From the NCBI RefSeq assembly GCF_040807025.1, contig NC_090944.1, forward strand, positions 5,298,068 through 5,362,067: a DNA stretch of 64,000 nucleotides. The letters run 5' to 3'. Source of the DNA: Struthio camelus. Lineage: Eukaryota; Chordata; Aves; Struthioniformes; Struthionidae. Both the position numbers and the translations under genes were made by a program. Below, piece after piece: positions 1 through 10,391 of this stretch (position 1 is its first letter; each line of letters opens with the position of its first letter). The notes beneath the pieces were generated by a model. The model searched no databases, was not told the DNA's origin, and was given only the letters and a program-made list of their open reading frames with translations.

Positions 1-760
1 AATGCCGGGGTCTTTCTGGAGGTGGGGCTGGGGGAAGTGCCGCTGTCACTTTGCCTGCGAGCGAGCGAGCGAGCGAGTGTGCGAGCGAGTGCGCGAGCAG
101 GTGGAGAGCGTGGTGTTGAGCTGGGGCGAAGGAGCGAGGCAGCGGGGTAAGAGCTGGCTCCTTCCGTCTCTCTGCAGTCTCTCCTCCCCTCGGGGCGCTC
201 TCCCTGGCTTTGTCGCCCCCCCATCGTCCACCACCCGCTGCACGCTCCCTCGGTGGGCACAAGTGCCACAATCAGGCAAACGTCCCCGCCGCAAAGCCCA
301 GCCACGCTCGGGCACCGTTCTGCGCCCTTGCTGCTCACCACCCAGTGTTCCCGCGTCACACGTGGGAAAGCAGCGGCGGGAGCGGGCAGCCAGGCAAGGC
401 CGACGGAGTGAGGGCACCGTGCCCTGCTTTTTGCAGAGTTGCTCTCGGCGGCCTTTGGCTCTTCTCCTGGTGGCAGATTGACGCTGTCGATCTTGGGGTG
501 CGGAGGAGCGTGCACAGGGTGAGCCGCAGAGCAGAGCGGAGCGGTCAGGGCCGGGGAGGTTGGTGGAGGGGCGTTGGAGGGGCGGTGGGGAGCAGGGCTT
601 TGGGGGCTGCTGGTCTGCCTTGGTCGGGGAGGGGGAGGGTGGCTGCAAGGGGCGGCGTGCTCAGAGGTGGGTGCTGTGTTTTGGGTGGCACTCTTGGAGC
701 AGGACGTGGAGGCGGAGCGCTGAGCAGGCTGCACGCTCGCGGCGCGCTTCCGGTGGCGGC
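1..760 (+). promoter_or_regulatory. CpG-rich leader and probable promoter region of the 761-2396 gene
   Basis: This stretch is rich in G, C and CpG. It carries a GC box (GGGGCGG, 579-585) and G-runs at about 553-650, which fits a TATA-less CpG-island promoter for the gene starting at 761. No reading frame here is convincing. A possible non-coding exon spans 436-518: a pyrimidine-rich acceptor ending TTTTTGCAG precedes it and a GGTGAGC donor follows at about 519. It could be a 5' UTR exon or part of a gene further left. The promoter role is inferred from composition and position only. Confidence 0.4.
55..101. repeat. GCGA microsatellite
   Basis: Imperfect tandem GCGA units (GCGAGCGAGCGAGCGAG, then interrupted GTGC and GCGA units) lie in the CpG-rich leader. 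Such tracts are common in CpG islands and slip easily. Confidence 0.75.
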
Positions 761-2396
761 ATGGAGCCTCGGAGGCTGAGCGTCGTGGGCGAGTTTGTGG
801 TGCTGAGCCTCTTTGTGGTGTGCCTGGCCCACATGCCCTCGGTCGTCAACGTCTTCACGATCCTGTGCATAGCGGTGGTGTTGGTGCCGGCGGGGAAAAG
901 GCCCTGGCCCAAGGTAGGAGTCAGCCTGGGCATGGCCCCGAGCTGGCGCGGGCAGCGAGAGGGCTGAGGCCGCGGCAGCACCTGCAGCAAGGGCAGCCTG
1001 ACGGTGCTGCGTGCAAGCCTGCCTCCAGCCTCAGCTCTGAGTGCCCCGCGCAGCCCTTCCGCGAGCAGGGCGCCTCTTGGCGCAGCTTGGATGCTCACCA
1101 CTAAGGCAGCGCTCTCTTGGGCTGTGCAGGGGCCTCGCGGCAGTGCTGGCAGCCTGGGCAACGGCAGCGTGGACGAGCCCGGAGGTGAGCAGCCCCGGCC
1201 CAGGGCGTAGGCGCGCTCGGCAGCGCCTCCCGGCCAAGACAGCCCAGCGCCGCCAGCGCCCACCGCCCTCGGCCCCAGCTGGGGCTCCGCCGACGGGCTG
1301 CCCTCGCTCACTGCCTCTCTGCCTCCTCTTCCAGCAGCCTCCTTCCTGCCCACGGTGCAGACGCAGGACTGTGCAGCCAGCCGGCAGGCAGGGTAAGCGG
1401 AGGCCTGGCTTGCAGGCGGGCTGCCCCACAGCCCTGGCCAGGCCCACCCCAGGCAAGAGCCCGATGCAGCCCAGAGCCACAGACCTGCACCTGGCCTGGG
1501 CCCCCCAAAGAGCACGGCATGGCATGGCTAGGGCTGGGGTCGACGCGCGGGATGCCCAGGACATGCCGCATGCCTGCTGCTCACCAACTGGGAAGCCCCT
1601 TTGCTCCTTGCCCACTGCTGCAGCCCTGGCCCCAGCGCCCCCTCCGCCCGCACCCTGGCACCCTTTGGCGTCTGCCGCCGCAACCAGGGCTTCCCCCTGG
1701 GGCACCCAAGGCAGCCTCCTCACCACCTTTCTCCCTCCCAGGCTCACAAGCGAGGACACCTTGCCCCCTCGCCACCTCCTGCCCACCTCCGAGCCGGACA
1801 CGGATGGATGGAAGTTGGATGGCCCTCTCCCACTGCCACCACCCTCCATCCTGCTGGACGCTCCCCCAACACCTGCAGGAGTGCTGGGTGAGCTGCTTGT
1901 GCCCACAGCCCTCCCGCCATCCCCACCATGCAGGCGGGTCCGCTTTGGGCGCAACCAGACCGTGTTGCTGAGCGAGGAAGGACACGAGCTGCTGGACTGC
2001 CTCCCCAAAGCCCCACACCTCGACTGGCCAGCCCACATCCCGCGCCGGTCCATCCTGCACTGTGCCTGGGCACCCATCCCGCTGGCAGAGGAAGGCACAG
2101 TGCGGCCACTTTCACCCGCCGGGCAGTCCGAGGACGAAGAGGACGAGGAGCCAGCGTGTGCCACCTCCCTGCAGCGCTGGCCCACCATGCAGCTCTGGAG
2201 CCCACCACCGGAGGCGCCCTCCCCTCCCGCTGCAGCCACCGGCTGCACAGCGGCCCTGGCCTGCCTGCTCTGCCCAGCCTGCCCAGCCTGCCCTGCAGGC
2301 ACCTTCAGAGGGCTGCGCAAGGGCCTCCGCAGATGCGCCTCCTTCCTGCGAAGGCCACGGCGAGTGCTCAGGAGGCGCCAGGCAAGGGCCAGCTGA
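761..2396 (+). CDS. unrecognised four-exon gene; predicted 306-residue membrane-anchored protein with an RVRF motif
   Basis: I do not recognise this protein. The proposed exons are 761-913, 1130-1184, 1335-1392 and 1742-2396. All three introns are GT-AG (donors AAG|GTAGGA, GAG|GTGAGC, AGG|GTAAGC) and the joins keep one frame to the TGA at 2394. The start ATG has G at -3 and +4. Residues 7-44 are strongly hydrophobic with a short HMPS break, suggesting a signal anchor or membrane hairpin. The middle (about 90-150) is Pro-rich and probably disordered. Residues 153-196 form the only block conserved in the downstream relatives; it begins RRVRF and contains GHELLDCLP. Then come an acidic patch (SEDEEDEE, 218-225), a Cys cluster (257-272) and an Arg-rich tail (about 277-304). 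RVxF is the classic docking motif for protein phosphatase 1; a PP1-adaptor role is only a hypothesis. A potential extra intron at 1888-1933 would break the frame, so I read through it. Confidence 0.62.
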
Positions 2397-2488
2397 TTGG
2401 GGCCAGCAGCAGGCTCCACGCCTGGGCAGACGTGCCAGTAACCAGCGCCCGCGGAGCTAGACGCCTTTGCCACCTCCGGGCCAGCGTC

Positions 2489-2494
2489 AATAAA
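2489..2494 (+). terminator. polyadenylation signal AATAAA
   Basis: A canonical AATAAA lies 93 bp after the stop codon of the upstream gene and before the VLIG pseudogene. It is the expected 3' end signal for the 761-2396 gene and supports its + strand and last exon. Confidence 0.65.
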
Positions 2495-3496
2495 CCTCTG
2501 AGCAAGACTCTGCGGGAGGCGAGAGTGAAACACCATGTGAAGTGCTATGAAGAAGGCGCAGGAATGCTCCCTGAGTCTTAGGAAGCCAGCCGTTCCCCGA
2601 ACTCAGGCTTTCCTGCTCCTGACAGGGCTGAGTAGAGCAGCAACATGCAAAAACATGTCTCCAGAACAGAAGTTTAAATGCTTAGCTCAGATGAACCATC
2701 ACATAGGAAACTGGCTGTCAGAAGAAGTCCGTGAGATCCTTAGAAAGTGCGGTGGATGTGATCCTGGGGGCGCTCTGGAGCAAGATCTGAATTCCCCTGT
2801 GAATGGAGACTATGTAGCCTCCAACAGTGATCTGCAGAAAGAAGTTATAAAACGGGGGAGAATTGATATCGGTCAGGGGGCTGAGCGGAAAGATTCATCC
2901 AAGCCATCACCCTCAGCAGAACAGTCGGAGGATCCTAAAAGGAATGAGCGTTCCAGAGGCCAAGAGGTCCTCCACTTGATCAAACACCCGGGACTAGAAA
3001 ATTGCTACGCAAGGAAAAGGGGGAGGGCAGATCTTCAGGTTATCGACAAGACTGCCCTGTGTGACAGCCAGCCCAGGATTGGCAGTGAATACCCCTTCCA
3101 TTTTCGGCACAAGCTGCTGATGCTGGACTACCGTGGAAGGTATCTGGTTTGCCAGGAGCATGGCAAAGCAAAAGAAGGCGTTCTGAGCACTCCGAATGCA
3201 ACAAGCCTTGGCACTGAGTGCTCAGATAGTGCCTCAGATATTGACAGTGAGTTTTTCAATGCTGAGCGTGAAGAAGGGGATGCCTCTGTTACAGCAGGTC
3301 TGACACACACACATGCCATGGACCTCCAGGTGGCGATGTTTCATGGTGCCCATGATTTCACGAGCCAGTACATTTCAACAAACCTCGCTTTGTGCCACTT
3401 GGTGCTCCCCCTCCTGCTACCAAATCCATGCACCGCACCAAGAGAGTTCCCTCAGCCAAGTTAAAAAGAGCTGGAAAGCCACGGAACAATCGGGAA

Positions 3497-3536
3497 AGCA
3501 GACCACAATTCAGAGGAGCAGACCACAATTCAGAGG
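3497..3536 (+). repeat. 20-bp perfect tandem duplication inside the VLIG pseudogene
   Basis: The 20-mer AGCAGACCACAATTCAGAGG occurs twice in direct succession (3497-3516, 3517-3536). Twenty is not a multiple of three, so the copy shifts the frame. The reading frame used before the duplication and the one used after it differ by exactly this amount. Confidence 0.95.
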
Positions 3537-4896
3537 CACAAAAACAAACCGATTGATCAGGCAGACACACTCATGGTGTCCTTCATACGGATCGGGAGTT
3601 CTCCTTCCTCTTCCAAGGCTCAGCTCCTGAATGCTCTGCTGAGTAAACACAAACACCACACTTTCTGCCACCGACATTGCAAAGGCAGCACCAAAGGCTG
3701 TCTTCTAACGACAGGTGTTGTGGAGATCTCTTGGTCCTGTGCCAGTGGCAGTGCTGATGACACTTTTGACGGCTGTGTTGCTTTTTGTAACCTGCATGGG
3801 GATGCTAGAGGTCATGAACAACAATTGCCGTTTTTACAGCAGATCTCTTCTGTGAAGGAGGCTCTCAGTTAGCTGAGTCTGACCAGAGTGACAAGAAAGG
3901 CGTGAACATTGTACGTGACCCGTGGCAGTCTCAAAAGCCTTTGATTTGTCTTTTCACTGAAGAAGAGAATGTTGCATGTGGCCGATCTAGCCAGAATGTA
4001 AAAAGAGGTATCCAGAACAGAAACAAAGCAGAATTAGTAGAGGAGCTGATAAAAACAATCAGAGACCTACTAGCAAGGTCAAACAACCTTTTAAGGCTTG
4101 ATGCTTGTCAGGACACAGCTCGCCAACGTGGATTTATTGTGGCTAAAGAGGCAGAAGAGTGTGTGAGAGCCAAAGCAAAGGCAAGAACCTTGGTGGGATT
4201 CTTGACAAAGGAGAAATTGTGTTTGAGATCAAATCACAGCTACTGCCTCTTCAAGGACAACTATGGTACCCATGGTGTAAAAAGGAGAAAGAGCTCCCCC
4301 GCTTGCAGGAAAAGAGGAACAAGAACATAGAACATCATGGGAGCCAAACTGAGCCAGAGAAGTGTGCAGGACGAAGAAAGCAACTCGACAGAGCGTTCCC
4401 CCTCAAGCAGCTGCTGAAATCAGTCCTCGCTTTTCTCCAGGCACAGGCAAGAGACACCAAGAAATACTTGCTGCAGTGGATGAAGGTCTTTAGGGATGAC
4501 CTGTCCTCTGAGCACTTGGAGGAACTTCAGAAAGAGTATCATCAGTGATGGTATCAAATCCTGGAAATAAAGAAAAGCAAGGAAAAAACCAGTCTGAAAA
4601 CAGCATTGATGAATAAGTTAGAAGCCCTCTCCAATGCAGTCAATGATTCATCCATTGGTCTCAAGCGTCTTTTGAGAGAAGTAGGGCAGATTCGTGAAGC
4701 TCTAGAATCCTTGAACTCAAAAGATGAATGTTTTTGCAAACTACCTGAAGTGGCAGTCGATCTGACGGTTTCAGGGTATGCCCTTGAAGTGGTGGATGGT
4801 GATGCTTCGTCTGTACGGTGACGATGGCTTGGGGCAATCTTTGACAAGTTAATTGAGAAGCTAGGGGAGAGAAGAGCGTTTGTTCTCTCAGTGCTT

Positions 4897-4920
4897 GGCA
4901 TCCAGAGCCCGGGGAAGTCA
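4897..4920 (+). other. Walker A / P-loop of the VLIG G domain
   Basis: The segment encodes G-I-Q-S-P-G-K-S, matching GxxxxGK[ST]. It sits just after FVLSVL and before LLNAMFGLQ, the usual context in this family. It is retained even though the gene around it is broken, including a TGA 78 bp upstream. Confidence 0.85.
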
Positions 4921-6277
4921 AGCCTGCTGAATGCCATGTTTGGGCTGCAGTGGAACATCAGTGCGGGGAGAGGCACGCGGGGAGCGTTTATGCAGCTGCT
5001 TCAGGTGGACGAGAAACCCCAAGAGGCCGTGGACTTTGATTACAGGCTGATTGTTGACACGGGAGGACTTTGTGCCATGGAGGTGGCCAATAAGCAGTCA
5101 CTTAATGATGACAATGAGCTAGCCACCTTTGGCATTGGCATTGGCAACATGACTCTGATCAATATCTTGGGAGAAAATCCTGGAGACATGCAAGATGTCC
5201 TTCAGCTAGCCAGGCAGGCTTTTCTCCGGATGAAGCAAGTCAATCTTTCGCCAAGCTGCTGCTTTGTGCACCACAATGTTGGAGAAATAACTGCCCAGGA
5301 ACAAAACATGCAAGGACAAAGACGCCTGCAGGAAAAGCTGGAGGAAATGGCAGGGACAGCCGCCCAGCCGCCCAGCAGGCATTCTGCCATGTCACCTGCT
5401 TCAGCAATGTCATCCGCTTTGATGTGAACACCCACAGTCACTACTTTGCTCACCTCTGGGTGGCAAGGAAACCCACCCAGGGCCCCACCCAACCCCACAC
5501 ACAGCCAGCACGTGCAGCAGTTAAAGAGCACAATTCTCCAAGCTGCCAAGAAGGGATCGCAGGGCACTATTTCAAGGCTCTCGAGCTTGAAAGTTTGTAT
5601 GAGTGACTTGTGGAAGGCTCTGCTGAATGAAAAGTATGTTTTCCCTTTCCAAAACACTCGGGAAGTTGCCGCAGACAACAGCTTAGGAACAACCGACAGC
5701 CAGTGGACCTGGCAGCTGGGGAGCCACATCCTAGACTTGCAAATGAAATGGAACAATCGGATTAGAAAGGGAGATGTTCCACATGTGACTCGAAGAAGCC
5801 TTATGGAGGAAGTGCAAGATAAATATGAGACCCTCTGGAAAGGCTTGGAACCGTATTTCAGGGAAGATGACGCCAGTGGGCTTTTGATTCAGCGGAAAGC
5901 AAGCATTGAAAATCAACCGCAAGATCTGAGAGAAGCACTTGTGGAAGAGACACAGAGAAAGTCTGCCGAGTTCATTGAACGGGAGAAGAATCCGAGCAAA
6001 GGGCATCAGAAGAAGCCAGAATGTGAACACGAGCTTGTCAAGAGAAGGCAACTGGTGGCTTGGTCGCTAAAGAAGGAAGAGCTGCATGAAGAAAAGCTGA
6101 GGCAACACTTGGCTAGCCTCTGGAAACAATGGCTCTACAAAGTATCTTCGAGTGCACCTCCTCCTGCAGAACCAAACATAAACCTCCCTAGTGAGACCAC
6201 TCTGCTGGAACATTTCAAGCAAGAGCCAAACAGAGAGGAAGAAATAAAATGCTTCTTGCCAAAGGATGCATTTCCCA

Positions 6278-6392
6278 TGGCATCCCTTGCAGGCAGTGCA
6301 AGAGATCATTGCTGCTGGAAGCTGCATTTCATTTCATCCCTTTGTATTTCAGATGCTAGTCGTACTTCCCAAAACATGTCTACAATAAACTC
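6278..6392 (+). repeat. 115-bp direct repeat, copy 1 (left edge of the insertion in VLIG)
   Basis: This segment matches 9554-9668 with 12 mismatches and no indel (about 90% identity, constant offset of 3276 bp). Copy 2 lies beyond the end of VLIG-like sequence. Copy 1 interrupts VLIG-like coding and runs straight into minisatellite block A. It was therefore probably brought in with the block from the 3' flank of a VLIG copy. Confidence 0.85.
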
Positions 6393-7211
6393 GCGGGCTA
6401 GCCTTCTGGTCAGGGTGTCTCGTGGTGCTGGGCTTGTGGCGGGGGTGCAGGGGGGAGTGGGGCGTTGTGTTGGGGGTGCTGGTCTTGTCGTGGGGGGTGC
6501 AGAGGGGAGTTGGGCCTTGTGTTGGGGGTGCTGGTCTTTGTTTTGAGGTGCAGAGGGGATCTGGACCTTGTGTTGGGGGTGCAGAGGGGATCTGGGTGTT
6601 GTTGTGGGGGTGCTTAGAGGAGGTGGGCCTTGTGTTGGGGGTGCTGGGTTTGTTGTGGGGGTGAAGAAGGGATCAGGGCCTTGTTTTTGGGGTGCTGGTC
6701 TTTGTTCTGGGGTGCTGAGGGGATCTGGGCATTGTGTTGGGGGTGCTGAGGGGATTTGGGTGTTGTTGTGGGGGTGCTTAGAGGAGGTGGGCCTTGTGTT
6801 GGGGGTGCTGGGTTTGTTGTGGGGGTGGAGAGGGGATCAGGGCCTTGTTTTTGGGGTGCTGGGCCTTGTTTTGGGAGTGCTGGGCTTGTCATGGGGGTGC
6901 TGAGGGGATCAGGGCATTGTGTTGGGGGTGCTGGGCATTGTGTAGGGTTTGCTGGGCTTGTTATGGGGGTGCAGAGGGGATCTGGGTCTTGTTTTGGGGG
7001 TGCTTAGGGGACGTGGGCCTTGTGTTGGGGGTGCTGGGCTTGTCGTGGGGGTCCTGAGTGGTCATGGTGTTGTGTTGGGGGGTGTGGGCCTTGTTTTGGG
7101 GGTACTGGGCTTGTCCTAAGGGTGCTGAGGGGATCTGGGCGTTGTTTTGGCGGTGCTGGGCCTTGTCATGGGGGTGTTGAGGGAATCTAGGCCTTTTTTT
7201 GGGGGTGCGGA
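6393..7211 (+). repeat. minisatellite block A (G-rich strand on +)
   Basis: Imperfect tandem modules of about 20-31 bp read like GGGGGTGCTGGGCCTTGTGTT and GAGGGGATCTGGGCATTGTG. They are the reverse complement of the modules in the large array from 14690. G-runs of three to five recur with short loops, so G-quadruplex formation on the + strand is plausible. The block starts with a junction sequence (GGTCAGGGTGTCTCGTGGTG, from about 6411) that resembles the start of block B, and it ends directly at a CR1 fragment. Open frames within it are composition artefacts. Confidence 0.93.
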
Positions 7212-7405
7212 GAGGGTTCCGGAGCACTCGACCAGGTTGCCCAGAGAGGTTGTGGAGTCTCCTTCCCTGGAGATATTCAAAAGCCGCCTGGCCCAATCCT
7301 GGGCAATATGCTCCAGAGGACCCTGGCTGAGCAGGGGCGTTGGACTCCAGGATCTCCGGAGGTCCCTTCCAACCTCCACCATTCTCTGAGCCTGTGATTC
7401 TGTGA
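7212..7405 (+). mobile_element. CR1 LINE 3' end, 5'-truncated
   Basis: The sequence GCCCAGAGAGGTTGTGGAGT, then CTCCTTCCCTGGAGATATTC, then GAGGTCCCTTCCAACCTCCA and a final ATTCTGTGA is the well-known 3' end of chicken repeat 1. About 190 bp remain, the usual short 5'-truncated form, inserted in + orientation. This is the strongest evidence that the window is avian. It lies between minisatellite block A and an unclassified stretch, all inside the VLIG pseudogene. Confidence 0.92.
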
Positions 7406-8040
7406 AATGTTAAGGCTAAAATTTTAACACTCACATCCCAGAAGTTTTCTTTTCCTTTCTTCTCAGAATTGGTTCCCGTCGATGGTCGAGCCCATCACAC
7501 ACCTCCCACAATCGCCTGTAATGTGCTCATGTAGTGTTCCAATGTTATAGGTCCTATGGATTGGCATGGGGTTGGTTCACCTAGTTGATTTAAACCAGTT
7601 GAGGGAATGGTTAGAACGTACAGCTAGCAATCTGGTTTTGGAGCTAAGGAAAGGTTTTGCACATTGAGTGACTACTCCCCAAATTACAGCTTGGTTGCCA
7701 CTGGCCACGCACACAGGGAGCCCCATTCCCCTTGGGATCATTCCAGTCAATATGAAAGAGAGAATCAACCGTATCGGGAATAATACCAACGGTGCGTCTA
7801 TATGATTGGGGCCTGGGCATACAAGTCTCGAACTCCCATCTCTCCATCATATGTCTAGCAAGCCAAGAATCTTCCACAAGACTTGAACTGGAGGAATGCG
7901 CGGGATCAAAACTGTCATGTCACCTGGGGGAGTGAACCAGACACCGTGCGTAGGGCCTACGAAATAGATGGCTCAGCGTTACAGTGGGGACAACAAACAA
8001 TTGTACTCGGGACCTGAGAGGACCACTCCCTGAGAGAGAC
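7406..8040. other. unclassified insert between the CR1 fragment and resumed VLIG sequence
   Basis: The base composition is balanced, unlike the minisatellite to the left. A strong acceptor-like TTTTCCTTTCTTCTCAG lies at about 7450-7466. After it one + frame runs about 73 codons with a single internal stop, then two further stop-interrupted stretches follow. It has no similarity I can place in VLIG. A degenerate retroelement fragment is possible but not shown. The boundary with VLIG is near 8040-8069. Confidence 0.4.
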
Positions 8041-9480
8041 CTGCCCAATCGAAGCTATTTCCAAGCAGGTGGTCATGAAGGGAGCACTGCCCTTCAGGAA
8101 AAAGCCTTTGCGCAGCTGCGCTATTACCAGAACGGAGCAGCTTCACGACCGCATCGCACAGCTCATCAGCCTCCCCATTGACACAAAGGAACAGGAGCCA
8201 ATGCATGACAACCAAAGTTGCATTCATGACAGACTGCATGAAATAAGAGAACAGGTGGACTCGGCAGCCAGGAACTCCACATATGTCTTCACTCATGGAT
8301 ACAGAATACATTCAGCAGTGTCTCTAGGCAAAGTGGCAGCAGAAAGGTTGGCAAAGATGCAGAAGGCTTTCACAAGAGCAAACGACCCCACTTTCTACCT
8401 GCAGGGCCAGAGAGAAGACTTCTTCACAAGTTTCCACATGTCCTGCCAAGCAGTGCCCTCTATCACAGCAGTTGCTGATTTTTTTTATGTGACGAGCTTT
8501 CAGGAGCTCTTTGACAGGCAGTGTCTGTGAAGACTGCTCTTGATATAGCCTGGGAAAGGAGCTCTAACTCTCCAGCTTTCAGTGGCCATCGATCTCAACT
8601 AGAAACGGCTATTCTCCTGTCTCTTGCGGAGGAAGAGAATGGTGAGAAGTTCAGGCAGCACATTCATTTCCCCCAACATGTTTTAGAAGGTTTCGTTGAG
8701 AAGTGTGTTAACAACTATTGCTTAGACAAGAACAACTCAAGGCTGAAGAACTTGTTCCATGTTTCCCTGAATTCATTCCAGACTCTTGCTGCTGCTGCTA
8801 GCTTTGCGCCTACAACTCCAGTTGTCCAAGAGAACTGTGGCAATGTCTCCCTGTGGCTAGAGGAATTTGGGAGCAGACTTGGAGCTAATTCTGAACTTCC
8901 CAGAAGTCATCTGAAAAGCACTGAGCATCAAGAAAGAAAGGAGCTAGAGCTCCTGGAGGAGGCAATGAGTAAAGCTCTGGCCCCTGTGCTAGCAAACCTG
9001 AAACAGGCATTTTCCATGCCTCATCTGAAAGCTTGGAACTGGAAACCTCATACAATCGGAGTTGAACGGCTGCACGGCTGCTGGAAGCAATGCCCGTTGT
9101 GCAGCGCTCTTTGCACAGACACAATACGTGCCTGTGCACGTGATGGGGACCACAGTGTTCACTTCCTTCGCCCTCAAGTCTAACCCAGTGGGTTAAAAGA
9201 AATCGGTTTGTCCCTGCCCTTTGCTCCAGTCTTGTAGCAAGTCACTGTTGCCTTGTGCTTGAGGATAACAAGGAAGCTGCCTATACAAAGTCTAGAGAAG
9301 CAGGAGCAGCTTCTGCCAATTGGGGCCTCACGCCAGAAAGCTCCCCGCAGGCATGCTGCAAATGGCTTGTGTGCCGTTTCCGCTCACAATTGCAACAAGA
9401 TTGCTGTGCACAATTGGAGGGCACAGCAGCAACCCCTCCAGAAGGGGAAAAGTGCCCAAAGACAGATGTGATCTCTGAGC

Positions 9481-10323
9481 TGGAACAGCTATCCCCTCCA
9501 CATAGCATCTCCCAGCACCAAAACGGTCTGCAATGGCAATGGACTGAATGTATTGGCATCCCTTGCCGGCAGTCCAAGAGATCACTCCTGCTGGAAGCTG
9601 CATTTCATTTCATCCCTTTGTATTTCAGGTCCCAGTCTTACTTCCCGAAACATGTAGACAATCAACTCAAGCCTTCAGCAAAGAACTCAAACAATAGCCA
9701 GCACAGTTGGCAAGATACAAACATGGGTATTTTGGACTTCTGGACTCCATGAAGCAGAGTCTCTGCTGAAGTCTGTGCTTTTAAAGTCCAACTGGACTGA
9801 TAGGATCCCCTCATCTGATGGCCTCGGCAACAAACATGTCACGGAATGTCACCCTTCACCAAGGTCTCTCTCTTGTGTTTGATCCTGTGGCTCTGCTCTG
9901 TCTGTAACACATGTTCCCACGTTCATAGCTCTGTACCAGCAACAAGCAGTAAAAGGGGCCTGTTGCCTGCTCTCGCTTCCTGACGTTCTCCTTGTATGTG
10001 GGAAGCATCGTGCGGGTGCTGGCGGGGAGGTTGTGGGGAGAGAAAGTGCCAGGTGCCTTTGGGAAGGTCTTCCGCAGGAGCCAGGCCTGAAGCCCCCTTA
10101 CAAAGCCTTGCTGCAGAGTGCAGGCGTCTCCTGCTGAGCCTGGCAAGAGCTGGTCGCACTCTCCTGTGGCAAGTCAGGTCCAGTACGCTCGTCTGCACGG
10201 GCAGGACTGGAGGCTGTTGTCCCAAGAGGGCCACCTCTCCCTCCTGGCTCAGCTGGTGCACATAGAGATTTGCACGGCTCCTGCCACAGACGCGCAGAGA
10301 TTGAAGCAATGTGGGATGAGGGC
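9481..10323. other. non-coding flank between the VLIG pseudogene and block B
   Basis: I see no supportable gene. The first part holds copy 2 of the 115-bp repeat (9554-9668). The rest is ordinary mixed-composition sequence that becomes GC-richer after 9990. Reading frames on the minus strand at 9856-10402 lack splice, start or family support. Confidence 0.6.
9554..9668 (+). repeat. 115-bp direct repeat, copy 2 (3' flank of VLIG)
   Basis: This is the partner of 6278-6392, about 90% identical without gaps. Its position after the C-terminal WLVCRF block suggests it is the original location, in or near the VLIG 3' UTR. Confidence 0.85.
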
Positions 10324-10391
10324 CAGGGCACATACAAGGTGTGAAAAGCAGCAGAGCGGCTGCAACACTAGTCAGGGTCTCTCCTGGTGCT
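10324..10391 (+). repeat. 68-bp direct repeat flanking block B, left copy
   Basis: The sequence beginning CAGGGCACATACAAGGTGTG and ending CTCCTGGTGCT recurs at 11772-11839 with three mismatches and no gap. The two copies bracket the minisatellite block exactly. Confidence 0.9.

Larger units (their letters stand above)
2624..9480 (+). pseudogene. VLIG/GVIN1-family very large interferon-inducible GTPase, decayed
   Basis: Family members are cytosolic/nuclear GTPases of about 2,400 residues, usually encoded by one giant exon and induced by interferon. Here a good acceptor (CTGCTCCTGACAG) ends at 2623 and an ATG follows at 2655. Recognisable order: N-terminal region (2655-3450), SFIRIG segment (from 3576), NIVRDPWQSQKP (3905), coiled-coil region (4200-4800), G domain (4860-5440), helical region to 6277, then after an insertion the C-terminal part (8069-9183) with the Cys-rich WKQCPLCSALC segment and the terminal WLVCRF block (about 9369). 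The P-loop GIQSPGKS is intact (4897-4920); switch II reads DTGGL (5056-5070) where relatives have DTEGL. Breaks: frameshifts near 3450, 3497-3536, 3865, 4190, 5370, 5455, 8505 and 9183; TGA codons at 4546 and 4819; a 1.7-kb insertion. The usual N-terminal several hundred residues are short or missing. No intact protein can be made. Confidence 0.92.

Noticed and set aside
46..648. 200-codon minus-strand frame in the CpG-rich leader
   Set aside because: Composition is driven by GC-rich sequence and the GCGA repeat; no family or splice support.
1888..1933. Possible short intron (GTGAGC ... CAG) within exon 4
   Set aside because: Splicing it would move the conserved RVRF...GHELLDCLP block out of frame, whereas reading through keeps it.
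1031..2536. 501-codon minus-strand frame opposite the 761-2396 gene
   Set aside because: It lies antisense to a spliced model supported by splice sites, a polyA signal and paralogous remnants; GC-rich DNA often gives such shadows.
6422..7057. Gly-rich frames of 80-111 codons on + in block A
   Set aside because: They are translations of the G-rich minisatellite with no start context, splice sites or conservation.
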